From contig JAHBYW010000007.1 in assembly GCA_019635755.1 (NCBI GenBank), positions 124,001 to 188,000 on the forward strand: a stretch of 64,000 nt of DNA, written 5' to 3'. A program made the translations under genes and the position numbers. This stretch comes from Rhizobiaceae bacterium. GTDB lineage: Bacteria; Pseudomonadota; Alphaproteobacteria; Rhizobiales; Rhizobiaceae. The notes under the pieces are model-generated. The model was not told where the DNA came from. It searched no databases and worked only from the letters and a program-made list of their open reading frames with translations. Below are positions 50,685-59,855 of this stretch, in pieces. Each line of letters opens with the position of its first letter. Positions within the stretch are counted from its first letter, which is position 1.

Positions 50685-51344
50685 GTGCCGCCGCTGCCAG
50701 CAGGAGATGCGGCCCGCTTCATCCTCGACAACACGGCGCTCGTAGCGCCGCCCCATGTGCCGGAGATCCGCATGCACCTCGCCGACGAGGCGCATGCGCT
50801 CTGGCTGAAGACCGAGGAGGAGCTGGCCGAGATCGGCCTGCCTCCGCCCTTCTGGGCCTTCGCGTGGGCCGGCGGCCAGGGCCTGGCGCGCTACCTGCTG
50901 GACAATCCATCGACCGTTCGCGGTGCCGCGGTGCTCGACTTCGCGACGGGATCGGGGCTGGTGGCAATCGCGGCGAAGCTGGCAGGGGCAGCGACGGTGT
51001 GCGCGGCCGACATCGATCCGTTCTGCGAGGCGGCCGTCCGGCTGAACGCCGCGGCCAACGGCGTCGGGGTCGATTGCGTGATCGCCGACCTCGTCGACAC
51101 CGACGACGGATGGGATGTGCTGCTCGCCGGTGACGTGTTCTACGACCGGGCGATCGTCGAGCGCCTCAGGCCATGGTTCGCGCGACTGTCCTCACGCGGC
51201 TGCCGCATCCTGGTTGGCGATCCGGGGCGGGCCTACCTGCCGCGCGACGTTCTGTCGGAACGCGCCACCTATCGCGTGCCGGTGTCGCGGGATCTCGAGG
51301 ATGCCGAGGTCAAGAAGACGACGGTGTGGGGGTGGACCGGCTGA
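50685..51344 (+). CDS. ETFB lysine methyltransferase-like protein
   Basis: A 219-residue class I SAM-dependent methyltransferase. The SAM-binding loop LDFATGSGLVAIAAKLAG and the DVFYDRAIVERL motif match the bacterial relatives of ETFBKMT (METTL20), which trimethylate lysines of the electron-transfer flavoprotein beta subunit. The PPPFWAFAWAGGQGL stretch is diagnostic. The GTG at 50685, two bases after the EVE stop, is the first start in frame. Confidence 0.85.
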   Translation: MPPLPAGDAARFILDNTALVAPPHVPEIRMHLADEAHALWLKTEEELAEIGLPPPFWAFAWAGGQGLARYLLDNPSTVRGAAVLDFATGSGLVAIAAKLAGAATVCAADIDPFCEAAVRLNAAANGVGVDCVIADLVDTDDGWDVLLAGDVFYDRAIVERLRPWFARLSSRGCRILVGDPGRAYLPRDVLSERATYRVPVSRDLEDAEVKKTTVWGWTG

Positions 51345-51371
51345 GCGGGCGCCGGAGCCGGTCCGGCCGGA

Positions 51372-52043
51372 TCAGCGGTTGCTCTCCGGCGTGTTGATCT
51401 CGATGTTCTTCTTGTAGTCGATCTTGAACAGCTTCTGGTCGAGCTTCACGTCCTGCTTGACGTTGAAGATCATCACCGTGGTGTCCTTGCCCTGGGCGTC
51501 GGTGATGGTCCACTGGCGCAGCTCGTAGGAGCGCGGATCGAACATCATAGTCAGCCTGGCGTTGCCGAACACCGACTTGTCGGCGAGCTGGATCGTGGTG
51601 AGGTCGTCGTCCTCGGTCACGCCCTTCACCTTGTTGCCGGACAGGTCGATCCGCTCGTCGAGCAGCAGTTTCAGCGGCGTCTTGTTCAGCGGGTAGAGGT
51701 CGTAGGTCTTCATCTTGGCGTTGTCGATGACCACCGACTTGCCGTCCGAGATGACCTTGAAGCCCGACGGTGCATCGTAGTTGAAGCGGATCTTGCCCGG
51801 CCGCTCGATGTAGAACTTGCCGCCGGTCTGCTCGCCGCGCGGGCCGAACTGTACGAACTCGCCGGTCATGGATTTGACGGTCGAGAAGTGGTCGGCAATT
51901 CGCTGCGCCGCGTCCGACGCCTTTGCCTGGGCGACAGCGGTCAGCGGAACGCCGGCGACCATGGCGCCAGCCGCGGCGAGGCCGAAGCCGAGGAACTGGC
52001 GGCGCGTCGCGCCCGGGTGGGAGAGAAGTGGTTTCATCGTCAT
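51372..52043 (-). CDS. lolA: outer-membrane lipoprotein carrier protein (LolA family)
   Basis: Periplasmic chaperone of the LolA fold, carrying lipoproteins to the outer membrane. The 223 residues start with a Tat-like signal (GATRRQFLGFGLAAAGAMVA), unusual for LolA, with cleavage near residue 36. The mature part shows FVQFGPRGEQTGGKFYIERP, GKIRFNYDAPSG and VVIDNAKMKTYDLYPL. The ATG at 52043 has CGGAG eight bases upstream; an ATG ten codons earlier lacks one. It lies 117 bases after ftsK in the same direction. Confidence 0.9.
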   Translation of the reverse strand: MTMKPLLSHPGATRRQFLGFGLAAAGAMVAGVPLTAVAQAKASDAAQRIADHFSTVKSMTGEFVQFGPRGEQTGGKFYIERPGKIRFNYDAPSGFKVISDGKSVVIDNAKMKTYDLYPLNKTPLKLLLDERIDLSGNKVKGVTEDDDLTTIQLADKSVFGNARLTMMFDPRSYELRQWTITDAQGKDTTVMIFNVKQDVKLDQKLFKIDYKKNIEINTPESNR

Positions 52044-52160
52044 GCCGGTCGCTCCGGGGAAAGGGTCGTTCATGGTCGTCTAGTCCGCCATCGGGGCTTA
52101 AGTTTGGCGGCCCTCAAAGGTTCCTGCAGCGGCTGTGGCAAGGGTCCGCCGCGCCGTGCG

Positions 52161-54749
52161 TCACAGCTTGTCGTCCTCGGTCGGCACCAGGATTTCGCGC
52201 TTGCCGGCGTGATTGGCCGGCCCGACGATGCCTTCCTTCTCCATCTTCTCGATGATCGACGCGGCGCGGTTGTAGCCGATGCCCAGGCGACGCTGGATGT
52301 AGCTGGTCGATGCCTTGCCGTCGCGCAGCACGACCGCAACCGCCTGGTCGTAGGGGTCCTCGGAATCCTCGAACTCGCCCGCGACGCCGCCGCCCCGCGG
52401 TCCGCCGTCGCCATCGTCGTCCTCATCCTCCTCGGCGGTGATCGCGTCGAGATATTCCGGCGCGCCCTGCAGCTTGAGATGCGCGACGACCTTTTCCACC
52501 TCGTCGTCCGAGACGAAGGGGCCGTGGACGCGCTGGATGCGGCCGCCCCCGGCCATGTAGAGCATGTCGCCCATGCCGAGGAGCTGTTCCGCGCCCTGCT
52601 CGCCGAGGATGGTGCGGCTGTCGATCTTGGAGGTGACCTGGAAGGAGATGCGGGTCGGGAAGTTCGCCTTGATCGTGCCGGTGATGACGTCGACAGACGG
52701 GCGCTGCGTCGCCATGATGACGTGGATGCCGGCCGCGCGCGCCATCTGCGCCAGCCGCTGAACCGCGCCTTCGATGTCCTTGCCGGCGACCATCATCAGG
52801 TCGGCCATCTCGTCGATGATGACGACGATGTACGGCATCGGCTCGAGATCGAGTTCCTCGGTCTCGTAGATGGCCTCGCCGGTCTGGCGGTCGAAGCCGG
52901 TCTGCACCGTGCGCGAGATCGGCTCGCCCTTCTTTTGTGCCTGCTCGACGCGCTGGTTGAAACCGTCGATGTTCCTGACGCCGACCTTCGACATCTTTCG
53001 GTAACGGTCCTCCATCTCGCGGACCGTCCATTTCAATGCCACCACCGCCTTCTTCGGGTCGGTTACGACGGGCGCGAGGAGATGCGGGATGCCGTCATAG
53101 ACGGAGAGCTCCAGCATCTTCGGGTCGATCATGATCAGCCGGCATTCCTCCGGCGACATCCGGTAGAGCAGCGACAGGATCATCGTGTTGATCGCCACCG
53201 ACTTGCCCGATCCGGTGGTGCCCGCCACGAGCAAATGCGGGAACTTGGCGATGTCCACCGTCACCGGCTCGCCATTGATCGTCTTGCCGAGCGCCAGCGC
53301 CAGCTTCGCCTTGGTGCTCTCGAAATCGCGGGACGCCAGCAGCTCCCGCAGATAGACGGTCTCGCGCCGCTGGTTGGGCAATTCGATGCCGATGGCGTTG
53401 CGGCCGGGCACGACGGCAACGCGGCAGGCGATCGCGCTCATGGAGCGCGCGATGTCGTCGGCCAGCCCGATGACGCGCGACGACTTGATGCCCGGCGCCG
53501 GCTCCAGCTCATAGAGCGTGACGACCGGGCCCGGCCGCACATGGATGATCTCGCCCTTGACGCCGAAATCCTCCAGCACCCCCTCCAGCAGGCGCGCATT
53601 CTGCTCGAGCGCCTCCTGCGACAGCGAATTGTCGCGCACCACGTTCTTGGCCTCGGCCAGGAAATGCAGCGACGGCAGTTCGAACTCGCCTGACCCGATC
53701 AGCGACTTCTGTGCCTCGCGCTTGACGCGCGCGCCCTGCACGGGACGCGCGGCAGGCGCCTCCACCCGGGCGGTGGCCTGCGGGGAGCGGAAGGTCTGCA
53801 CATGGCTCCGCGCCAGCTCGGCCTCGAGTTCCTCCGGCTCTATGGCCGCGGCGAAGCCGTCATCGTCCTCGAAGCTCGGCTCCGGCTTCAGCGCGGGCTT
53901 CCGGGGCGCGGCGAAGCCCGGCTCGACACGGTCGGCTGCGCGCAGGACGGCCGGGCGCTCGCCAGGCTCGATGCGTGCCTCGCGACGCCGGTCGACGTAG
54001 TCCGAGGCGCGCGCGCGCCAGCCCGCCGTCGCGCGGCGAAGGAAAGCGCGAGTCGACAGCCACCAGTGCGTCAGGGCACCCAGCGCCAGCCAGCGGGCGT
54101 CGTCGTCGTCCTCTTCCTCGTCGGCAGCCGGCACTTCATCGATCTCTTCGGTCTCGCCGAACAGCGGCTCGCGGCGGCCGGTCAAGCCGGCGCCAAATGC
54201 GAACGTCCAGAGCGCGAGCGGCGCGAGCAGGGAGGCGACGATGGCCGCCGAGAAGCCGGTCGGATAGCCGCCCGTGGCGAGACCCGGAACCTTGAGCACC
54301 ATATCGCCGAGCACGCCGCCAAGGCCGGTGGGGAGCGGCCAGGTCTCCGGTGCGCCGAGGCAGCCGGTCATGGCGGCCGCGAGAAGCGCGAAGCCCGCCC
54401 AGGCTGCGGCACGTGCCGGCAACCGGTCGACGCGGCGCGCCGATGTCAGCATCAGCCCCCAGATCGTCCCCGGCACGAGCGCCGCCACCGAGGCGAGCCC
54501 GAGGAACTGCATCGCCAGGTCCGAGAAGACGGCCCCGGCATAGCCCATGGCGTTGGCGACCGGCGCGTCCGTCGCATGGCTGAAACTGGGATCGGCGACA
54601 TTCCAAGTGCCGAGGCTGGCGAGCGCGAAGGCGACGAAAGCCAGGACCGCGAGGCCGGTGAGCCGCGCGACCTGCCGCCGGAAGAAGGCGGCGAGGCCCC
54701 GGCTCCCGTCGTCGGCCAGCGCGATCGATGCGGATGGTGCAGAACGCAT
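52161..54749 (-). CDS. ftsK: DNA translocase FtsK
   Basis: Septal DNA pump that clears and sorts chromosomes at division. The 862 residues have four N-terminal membrane helices (about 27-48, 73-95, 113-130, 163-190) and a linker of about 170 residues. The RecA-like motor domain has Walker A GTTGSGKS at 510-517 and Walker B ([20 protein letters not shown] area). The C-terminal gamma domain, from about residue 800, reads [20 protein letters not shown]. The linker is short compared with Escherichia coli. A CtrA-type box lies 83 bases upstream. Confidence 0.97.
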   Translation of the reverse strand: MRSAPSASIALADDGSRGLAAFFRRQVARLTGLAVLAFVAFALASLGTWNVADPSFSHATDAPVANAMGYAGAVFSDLAMQFLGLASVAALVPGTIWGLMLTSARRVDRLPARAAAWAGFALLAAAMTGCLGAPETWPLPTGLGGVLGDMVLKVPGLATGGYPTGFSAAIVASLLAPLALWTFAFGAGLTGRREPLFGETEEIDEVPAADEEEDDDDARWLALGALTHWWLSTRAFLRRATAGWRARASDYVDRRREARIEPGERPAVLRAADRVEPGFAAPRKPALKPEPSFEDDDGFAAAIEPEELEAELARSHVQTFRSPQATARVEAPAARPVQGARVKREAQKSLIGSGEFELPSLHFLAEAKNVVRDNSLSQEALEQNARLLEGVLEDFGVKGEIIHVRPGPVVTLYELEPAPGIKSSRVIGLADDIARSMSAIACRVAVVPGRNAIGIELPNQRRETVYLRELLASRDFESTKAKLALALGKTINGEPVTVDIAKFPHLLVAGTTGSGKSVAINTMILSLLYRMSPEECRLIMIDPKMLELSVYDGIPHLLAPVVTDPKKAVVALKWTVREMEDRYRKMSKVGVRNIDGFNQRVEQAQKKGEPISRTVQTGFDRQTGEAIYETEELDLEPMPYIVVIIDEMADLMMVAGKDIEGAVQRLAQMARAAGIHVIMATQRPSVDVITGTIKANFPTRISFQVTSKIDSRTILGEQGAEQLLGMGDMLYMAGGGRIQRVHGPFVSDDEVEKVVAHLKLQGAPEYLDAITAEEDEDDDGDGGPRGGGVAGEFEDSEDPYDQAVAVVLRDGKASTSYIQRRLGIGYNRAASIIEKMEKEGIVGPANHAGKREILVPTEDDKL

Positions 54750-54831
54750 TCCAGAAGCCCCGTGGACGCACCCGCCCGCCCGTCTTTGCGGACGGGTCGC
54801 GGATTCGACCGGGAGACTAGGTCCGGGAAGG

Positions 54832-54846
54832 TTAAGGCTGCATTAA
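54832..54846 (-). promoter_or_regulatory. CtrA-type box upstream of ftsK
   Basis: TTAA-GGCTGCA-TTAA, a perfect match to the alphaproteobacterial CtrA consensus TTAA-N7-TTAA, with CC following. It lies 83 bases upstream of the ftsK start on the other side of the amt terminator, so ftsK is the only plausible target. Control of ftsK by CtrA is inferred; the site itself is a direct sequence match. Confidence 0.65.
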
Positions 54847-54879
54847 CCATGCGCCGACGCGGGCACCGCCAGCCGCAAG

Positions 54880-54912
54880 AAAAAGAGGCCCGGAAGGAGG
54901 GTTCCGGGCCTC
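54880..54912 (-). terminator. rho-independent terminator of the glnK-amt operon
   Basis: Read on the minus strand, GAGGCCCGGAA pairs with TTCCGGGCCTC around a six-base loop (CCCTCC), and five T follow. It lies 72 bases after the amt stop and is the strongest terminator in the window. Confidence 0.92.
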
Positions 54913-54984
54913 GAGGTGTGGCGCCCGGATGGACGCCACGACGGGATGGGAGGGCCGGGCGGCAGGCCGCCCGGCTGCATGTCG

Positions 54985-56343
54985 TCAGGAGTGGTAGGCC
55001 ACTTCGCCATGCGAGGTGATGTCCAGGCCCTGGCGCTCGATCTCCTCGGTCGGCCTGAGGCCGATGACAAGGTCCACGACCTTGTAGAGGATCGCCGAGA
55101 TGACGCCGCACCAGACGATGGTGATGGCGACCGCGAGGATCTGCGTCCCCACCTGCGAGCCCATCGACACGCCCTCGGCATAGCCGACGCCGCCGAGCGA
55201 CGAGGAGGCGAAGATGCCGGTGCCGATGGCGCCGACGATGCCGGCGACGCCGTGGATACCGAACACGTCGAGCGAGTCGTCGTAGCCGGCTTTGATCTTG
55301 ACCACCGCGACGAAGTAGTAGGCGACGACGCTGGCGATGGCACCGAGCACGATGGCGCCCACCGGACCGACGAAGCCTGCCGCCGGGGTGACCGCCACGA
55401 GGCCGGCGATGACGCCCGAGGCGCCGCCCAGCATGGACGACTTGCCGCGCACCAGCTTCTCGACGACGGCCCAGGCGACGATCGCGCCGGCGGTCGCCGT
55501 GAAGGTGTTGATGAGCGCCAGTGCCGCGCCCGACCCGGCCGACAGCGCCGAACCGGCGTTGAAGCCGAACCAGCCGACCCACAGGATGCCGGCGCCGACG
55601 AGGACGAGCGGCATCGAGTGAGGCGCCATGTTGTCCTTGCCGTAACCCGCGCGCTTGCCGATGATGATCGCGCCGACCAGTGCCGCGATGCCGGCATTGA
55701 TGTGGACGACCGTGCCGCCGGCGAAGTCCATCGTGCCCCAGCCGAAGAAGAGGCCGTTGGCGTCCCAGGCCATGTGGGCGATCGGGAAGTAGACGAACGT
55801 CACCCACAGCACCACGAACAGGATGGCGGCGCCGAATTTGATGCGCTCGGCGAAGCCGCCGATGATCAGCGCCGGCGTGATGCAGGCGAAGGTCATCTGG
55901 AAGGCGATGAACACGAATTCGGGGATGGTCCCCGATTCCGACGCCGGCGTGACACCGGAGAGGAAGGTCTTGGCAAGGCCGCCCCAATACGGGCTCTCGC
56001 TGCCGCCGAAGGCGAAGGAGTAGCCCCAGACGACCCAGACGATGATCACGACGGCGGTGATCATCGTGCACTGCATCAGCACGGACAGGATGTTCTTAGC
56101 GCGGACCAGTCCGCCGTAGAAGAGCGCGAGGCCGGGCAGGATCATGAACAGGACGAGGATGGTCGCGACGATCATCCAGGCAGTGTCGCCGCTGTTGAGA
56201 GCCGAAACGGCCGCCTCCGCGGGCGCCTCTTCGGCGGGTGCGGCTTCCTGGGCGAGTGCGGCCAGCGTGCCGAACAGGCCGAGGCCCGCCGAGCCGAGAA
56301 GGACGGATCGGGCCGCCGACTTGAGTGAAACAGGCAATGTCAT
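54985..56343 (-). CDS. amt: ammonium transporter
   Basis: Amt-family ammonium channel. The 452 residues start with a signal-type helix (about 8-31) and then have 11 membrane helices. ALFYGGLVRAKN, the AGGTVVHINAGIAALVGA block with the pore histidine, and HGVAGIVGAIGTGIFASS are diagnostic. The ATG at 56343 has GGAGATTTCG before it, and a nearby upstream ATG is less well placed. It lies 28 bases after glnK, the classic pair in which GlnK blocks the channel. Confidence 0.96.
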   Translation of the reverse strand: MTLPVSLKSAARSVLLGSAGLGLFGTLAALAQEAAPAEEAPAEAAVSALNSGDTAWMIVATILVLFMILPGLALFYGGLVRAKNILSVLMQCTMITAVVIIVWVVWGYSFAFGGSESPYWGGLAKTFLSGVTPASESGTIPEFVFIAFQMTFACITPALIIGGFAERIKFGAAILFVVLWVTFVYFPIAHMAWDANGLFFGWGTMDFAGGTVVHINAGIAALVGAIIIGKRAGYGKDNMAPHSMPLVLVGAGILWVGWFGFNAGSALSAGSGAALALINTFTATAGAIVAWAVVEKLVRGKSSMLGGASGVIAGLVAVTPAAGFVGPVGAIVLGAIASVVAYYFVAVVKIKAGYDDSLDVFGIHGVAGIVGAIGTGIFASSSLGGVGYAEGVSMGSQVGTQILAVAITIVWCGVISAILYKVVDLVIGLRPTEEIERQGLDITSHGEVAYHS

Positions 56344-56371
56344 CGAAATCTCCATGAACTCGTGTGGCGGC

Positions 56372-56710
56372 CTAGAGGGCGTCGGTGTCGGTTTCGCCGG
56401 TGCGGATTCGCACGGCCTGGTCGATGCCGAAGACGAACACCTTCCCATCGCCGATCTGCCCGGTCTTGGCCGCGCTGGTGATCGCCTCGACGGCCTTGTC
56501 GACCAGGTCTGTCGCGACGGCGACCTCGATCTTGATCTTGGGGAGGAAGCTCACCGCGTATTCGGCACCGCGGTAGATTTCGGTATGCCCTTTCTGACGC
56601 CCGTAGCCTTTGACTTCGGTGACGGTCAGGCCCTGGATCCCGACGGCGGTAAGCGCTTCGCGCACCTCGTCGAGCTTGAACGGCTTGATGATGGCCATCA
56701 CGATTTTCAT
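56372..56710 (-). CDS. glnK: nitrogen regulatory protein P-II
   Basis: Trimeric signal protein that binds ATP, ADP and 2-oxoglutarate. The 112 residues include the T-loop with the uridylylated tyrosine Y51 (YRGAEYAVSF) and the C-terminal GKVFVFGIDQAVRIRTGETD. It controls the adjacent channel Amt and, by family knowledge, the NtrB/GlnE nitrogen circuit. A sigma-54-type promoter lies about 80 bases upstream. Confidence 0.97.
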   Translation of the reverse strand: MKIVMAIIKPFKLDEVREALTAVGIQGLTVTEVKGYGRQKGHTEIYRGAEYAVSFLPKIKIEVAVATDLVDKAVEAITSAAKTGQIGDGKVFVFGIDQAVRIRTGETDTDAL

Positions 56711-56790
56711 CAGGTTTCACCCTTTGCTTGCGGGTCCCCCGCGTTGCACGCCTCCACCGACGCCTGGACGTCGGCAAGTACGACAAGGGA

Positions 56791-56806
56791 TTCAAGCTCC
56801 GTGCCA
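56791..56806 (-). promoter_or_regulatory. putative sigma-54 promoter of glnK-amt
   Basis: On the minus strand TGGCACG-GAGC-TTGAA matches the -24 element of sigma-54 promoters exactly and the -12 element at all but one position (TTGA for TTGC). The spacing is correct, and transcription would start about 70 bases before glnK. NtrC-activated glnK-amt operons are well known. A 6-bp inverted repeat GCAGCA-TCCC-TGCTGC at 56881-56896, 75-90 bases upstream, could be the activator site. Confidence 0.6.
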
Positions 56807-56937
56807 ACTCGATCGGCGCGCGCTTAACCTGTTGTAAACAAATGGAGTCGCGACGCCCGGCGGATCACGCGTTCGCAGGTGCAGCATCCCTGCTGCGCAA
56901 ATAATAGGCAATGCTGGGAAAATGCCTACAGCTTAGG

Positions 56938-57798
56938 CTATGTCCGCTGCCGCACGAGGCCTTCCTGTGCCACCGAAGCGACCAGCGTTCCATCCTCCGC
57001 GAAGATGGTGCCGCGCGTGAAACCCCGCGCCCCTGACGCCGACGGGCTGTCCTGCGAATAGAGCAGCCACCCATCGAGCTTGTGCGGCCGGTGGAACCAC
57101 ATGGCATGGTCGAGGCTCGCGGCCTGGATGTCGGGATCGAACAGGGTGCGGCCGTGCGGATAGGTCGACGTGTCGAGCAGGGTCATGTCGGAGAGATAGG
57201 CGAGCACCGCGGCCTGGGTCGCGCGGTCGTCCGGCACCGGCCCGGTCGTCCGGACCCAGACGCGCTGCACCGGCGGGAGCTTCTCGCGGGTGGTGTAGTG
57301 ATCGATCGTGACCGGCTTGATCTCCATCGGCCGTTCGCGGCCCCAGAACCGCCGCACCGCGTCGGGCAGGCCCTCGGCCGCCTCCAGCAGTTCGCGCTGG
57401 GTCTTGAGTTCGGACGGCGGCGGCACCTTGATCGGCATCGACATCTGGTGCGTGAACCCGTCCTCGTCGACCTGGAAAGAGGCTTCCAGCGAGAAGATCG
57501 CCTCGCCGTTCTGGATCGCGGTCACGCGGCGCGTCGTGAAGGAGCCACCGTCCCGCAGCCGCTCGACCTGGTAGACGATGGGCACCTTGATATCGCCCGG
57601 GCGCATGAAATAGCAGTGCAGCGAATGCACGAAGCGCCCGACCTCCACCGTGCGCTGCGCCGCGACCAGGGCCTGGCCGATCACCTGCCCGCCGAACACC
57701 CGCTGCCACGCCGTCTGCGGGCTGCGACCACGGAACAGGTTGTGTTCGATCGTCTCGAGGTCGAGAATGTCCAGAACCTCTTGCATGGCCGGCGACAT
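56938..57798 (-). CDS. tesB: acyl-CoA thioesterase II
   Basis: Hydrolyses medium- and long-chain acyl-CoA. The 286 residues form the double-hotdog fold: FRGRSPQTAWQRVFGGQVIG at the start, RPGDIKVPIVYQVERLRDGG, and DHAMWFHRPHKLDGWLLYSQ, then DSP, in the C-terminal half with the catalytic aspartate. The ATG at 57798 is preceded by AGGAGAGCCAGGA; the 62 codons further upstream overlap the divergent hydroxylase gene and were excluded. Confidence 0.94.
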   Translation of the reverse strand: MSPAMQEVLDILDLETIEHNLFRGRSPQTAWQRVFGGQVIGQALVAAQRTVEVGRFVHSLHCYFMRPGDIKVPIVYQVERLRDGGSFTTRRVTAIQNGEAIFSLEASFQVDEDGFTHQMSMPIKVPPPSELKTQRELLEAAEGLPDAVRRFWGRERPMEIKPVTIDHYTTREKLPPVQRVWVRTTGPVPDDRATQAAVLAYLSDMTLLDTSTYPHGRTLFDPDIQAASLDHAMWFHRPHKLDGWLLYSQDSPSASGARGFTRGTIFAEDGTLVASVAQEGLVRQRT

Positions 57799-57881
57799 TC
57801 CTGGCTCTCCTCGGCTGTCGCGCGGTTCCAACAGGAACGGTCGGACCAAGTCAAGTTGGCGCGACCTGACGGGAGCACGTG

Positions 57882-59126
57882 ATGGCGAAACCTGAGACCG
57901 CCAAGCGGGACGAACCACTCGACGTGATCGTCGCGGGCGCAGGCTATGTCGGCCTCGCAACGGCAGTTGCCATTCGGATCGCACGGCCGACGCTCGCGGT
58001 TGCCGTGGTCGATGCCGCTCCGGCCGGGGTCTGGCAGAAGGACGGCCGCGCTTCCGCGGTCGCCGCCGCGGCGTGCCGGATGCTGACCCATCTCGGCTGC
58101 TGGGACGAGATCGGCCCCGAAGCGCAGGCGATCACTGACATGATCGTCACCGATTCGCGCCTGCCCGATCCGACGCGCCCCGTGTTCCTCACCTTCGACG
58201 GAGAGGTCGCGCCGGGCGAGCCCTTCGCTCACATGGTTGCCAACCGGGTCATGAACGGCGCGCTGCGCCGCCGCGCCGGCGAGCTGGGCATCCCGATCCT
58301 CGAAGGCGTGGCGGTCGATGGCTTCGACGTCGAGCCCGGCCGCGTCAGCGTGCGGCTGGCCAACGGCTCGACCCGCGCCGCGCGCCTGCTCGTCGCCGCT
58401 GACGGCGTCCGCTCCAGGCTGCGCGACATGGCTGGCATCAAGACCGTCACCTGGGATTACGGCCAGTCCGGCATCGTCTGCACCGTCAAGCACGAGCGCC
58501 CGCACAACGGCCGCGCGGAAGAGCATTTCCTGCCCGCCGGCCCCTTCGCCATCCTGCCCCTGAAGGGCGACCGCTCCTCGATCGTCTGGACCGAGCGCAC
58601 CGCCGATGCGGAGCGGCTGGTGGCCGCCGATACGCTCCTGTTCGAGACGGAGCTGGAGCGGCGCTTCGGCCTGAAGCTCGGCGAGATTTCGGTCGAGGAC
58701 AAGCCCCGTGCCTGGCCGCTCGGCCTGACGCTCGCCCGTGCCTTCGTCGCGCCGCGCCTGGCACTGGCCGGCGACGCCGCGCACGGCATCCACCCGATCG
58801 CCGGCCAGGGGCTGAACCTCGGCTTCAAGGACGCCGCGGCGCTCGCCGAGACGGTTGTCGAGGCGGATCGGCTCGGCCAGGACATCGGCGCACTGGACGT
58901 GCTGCAGCGCTATGAGCGCTGGCGGCGATTCGACACCGTGCAGATGGGCATCACCACCGACGTCCTGAACCGACTCTTCTCCAATGACGTCGGACCGCTA
59001 CGCGCCCTGCGCGACGTCGGCCTGGGACTGGTCGACCGCATGCCCCGTATGAAGGAGTTCTTCATCCGCCAGGCGTCGGGGCTGACCGGCGACACGCCAA
59101 GGCTGCTGCGCGGCGAAGCGATCTGA
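57882..59126 (+). CDS. UbiH/COQ6-family FAD monooxygenase
   Basis: A 414-residue flavin hydroxylase of the UbiH/UbiF/VisC family, probably hydroxylating the ring of a ubiquinone precursor. The FAD-binding VIVAGAGYVGLATAVAI, the inner LLVAADGVRSRLRDMAGI (DG motif), and the ALAGDAAHGIHPIAGQGLNL (GD motif) are intact. Which ubi step it performs cannot be told from sequence. The ATG at 57882 has GGGAG seven bases upstream; a GTG lies just before it. Confidence 0.92.
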   Translation: MAKPETAKRDEPLDVIVAGAGYVGLATAVAIRIARPTLAVAVVDAAPAGVWQKDGRASAVAAAACRMLTHLGCWDEIGPEAQAITDMIVTDSRLPDPTRPVFLTFDGEVAPGEPFAHMVANRVMNGALRRRAGELGIPILEGVAVDGFDVEPGRVSVRLANGSTRAARLLVAADGVRSRLRDMAGIKTVTWDYGQSGIVCTVKHERPHNGRAEEHFLPAGPFAILPLKGDRSSIVWTERTADAERLVAADTLLFETELERRFGLKLGEISVEDKPRAWPLGLTLARAFVAPRLALAGDAAHGIHPIAGQGLNLGFKDAAALAETVVEADRLGQDIGALDVLQRYERWRRFDTVQMGITTDVLNRLFSNDVGPLRALRDVGLGLVDRMPRMKEFFIRQASGLTGDTPRLLRGEAI

Positions 59127-59180
59127 AGACCATCCGGGCTGACGGATAGGCAGGCCGACACCAAAAGCGACACGATTGGC

Positions 59181-59240
59181 GCTCCTCTCCCCATCGGGGA
59201 GAGGACACGAGCCTGAAAGGCGAGCGGGTGAGGGGGCGTC
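59181..59240. repeat. palindromic intergenic repeat (REP-like)
   Basis: TCCTCTCCCC-ATC-GGGGAGAGGA is a 10-bp inverted repeat at 59183-59205, followed by a conserved-looking CACGAGCCTGAAAGGCGAGC and a GC-rich tail. This pattern resembles intergenic repeats found many times in Rhizobiales genomes. Only one copy is in the window, so its repeat nature rests on recognition. Confidence 0.55.
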
Positions 59241-59318
59241 CTATCAGCGTATGCCTGCCTCTAAACATTGCCCTCAGTGTCGTTGCCTGACGACGCATCC
59301 CATGCCACTTCTCGCCGC

Positions 59319-59777
59319 ATGAGCATCGATTCCGTCCGCGCCTTCTTCGCCGCCAACGCGCCCGACATCGCCGTGATCGTCACCGAGCAGAGTTCGGCGA
59401 CGGTGGCGCTGGCCGCGGAGGCGCACGGCGTCGAGCCGGGTCAGATCGCCAAGACGATCTGTCTGCGCGTGGGCGATACCGTCATGCTGGTCGTCGCCGC
59501 CGGAACGGCCCGGCTGGACAACCGCAAGTTCAAGGACCGGTTCGGCGGAAAGCCGCGGATGCTGGACGCCGACGAGGTCGTGGCCGCCACCAGCCACCCG
59601 GTCGGGGGCGTGTGCCCGTTCGGGCTACCGTCGCCCTTGCCGATCTATTGCGATGTCGGCCTGAAGGCCTATGCCGAGGTAGTGCCGGCAGCCGGTGCGA
59701 CCAATGCCGCCGTGCGTCTGTCGCCCGACCGGATGGCCGCGCTCGTCAACGCAGAATGGGTCGATGTCTGCCAGTAG
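59319..59777 (+). CDS. YbaK/aminoacyl-tRNA deacylase domain protein
   Basis: A 152-residue protein of the YbaK/ProX fold that clears mischarged aminoacyl-tRNA in known members. The core is TVALAAEAHGVEPGQIAKTI, then ATSHPVGGVCPFGLP (the GXXXP loop). The target tRNA is not evident. The ATG at 59319 was chosen over an earlier ATG 17 codons upstream that falls in non-conserved sequence near the repeat. Confidence 0.88.
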   Translation: MSIDSVRAFFAANAPDIAVIVTEQSSATVALAAEAHGVEPGQIAKTICLRVGDTVMLVVAAGTARLDNRKFKDRFGGKPRMLDADEVVAATSHPVGGVCPFGLPSPLPIYCDVGLKAYAEVVPAAGATNAAVRLSPDRMAALVNAEWVDVCQ

Positions 59778-59855
59778 CGGGGCTGGAAGGCACGACCCTG
59801 CCGCCCTATGATTCCCCCGGTAACGCGAAGACATTCATCATCGAGGGAGATCGTC

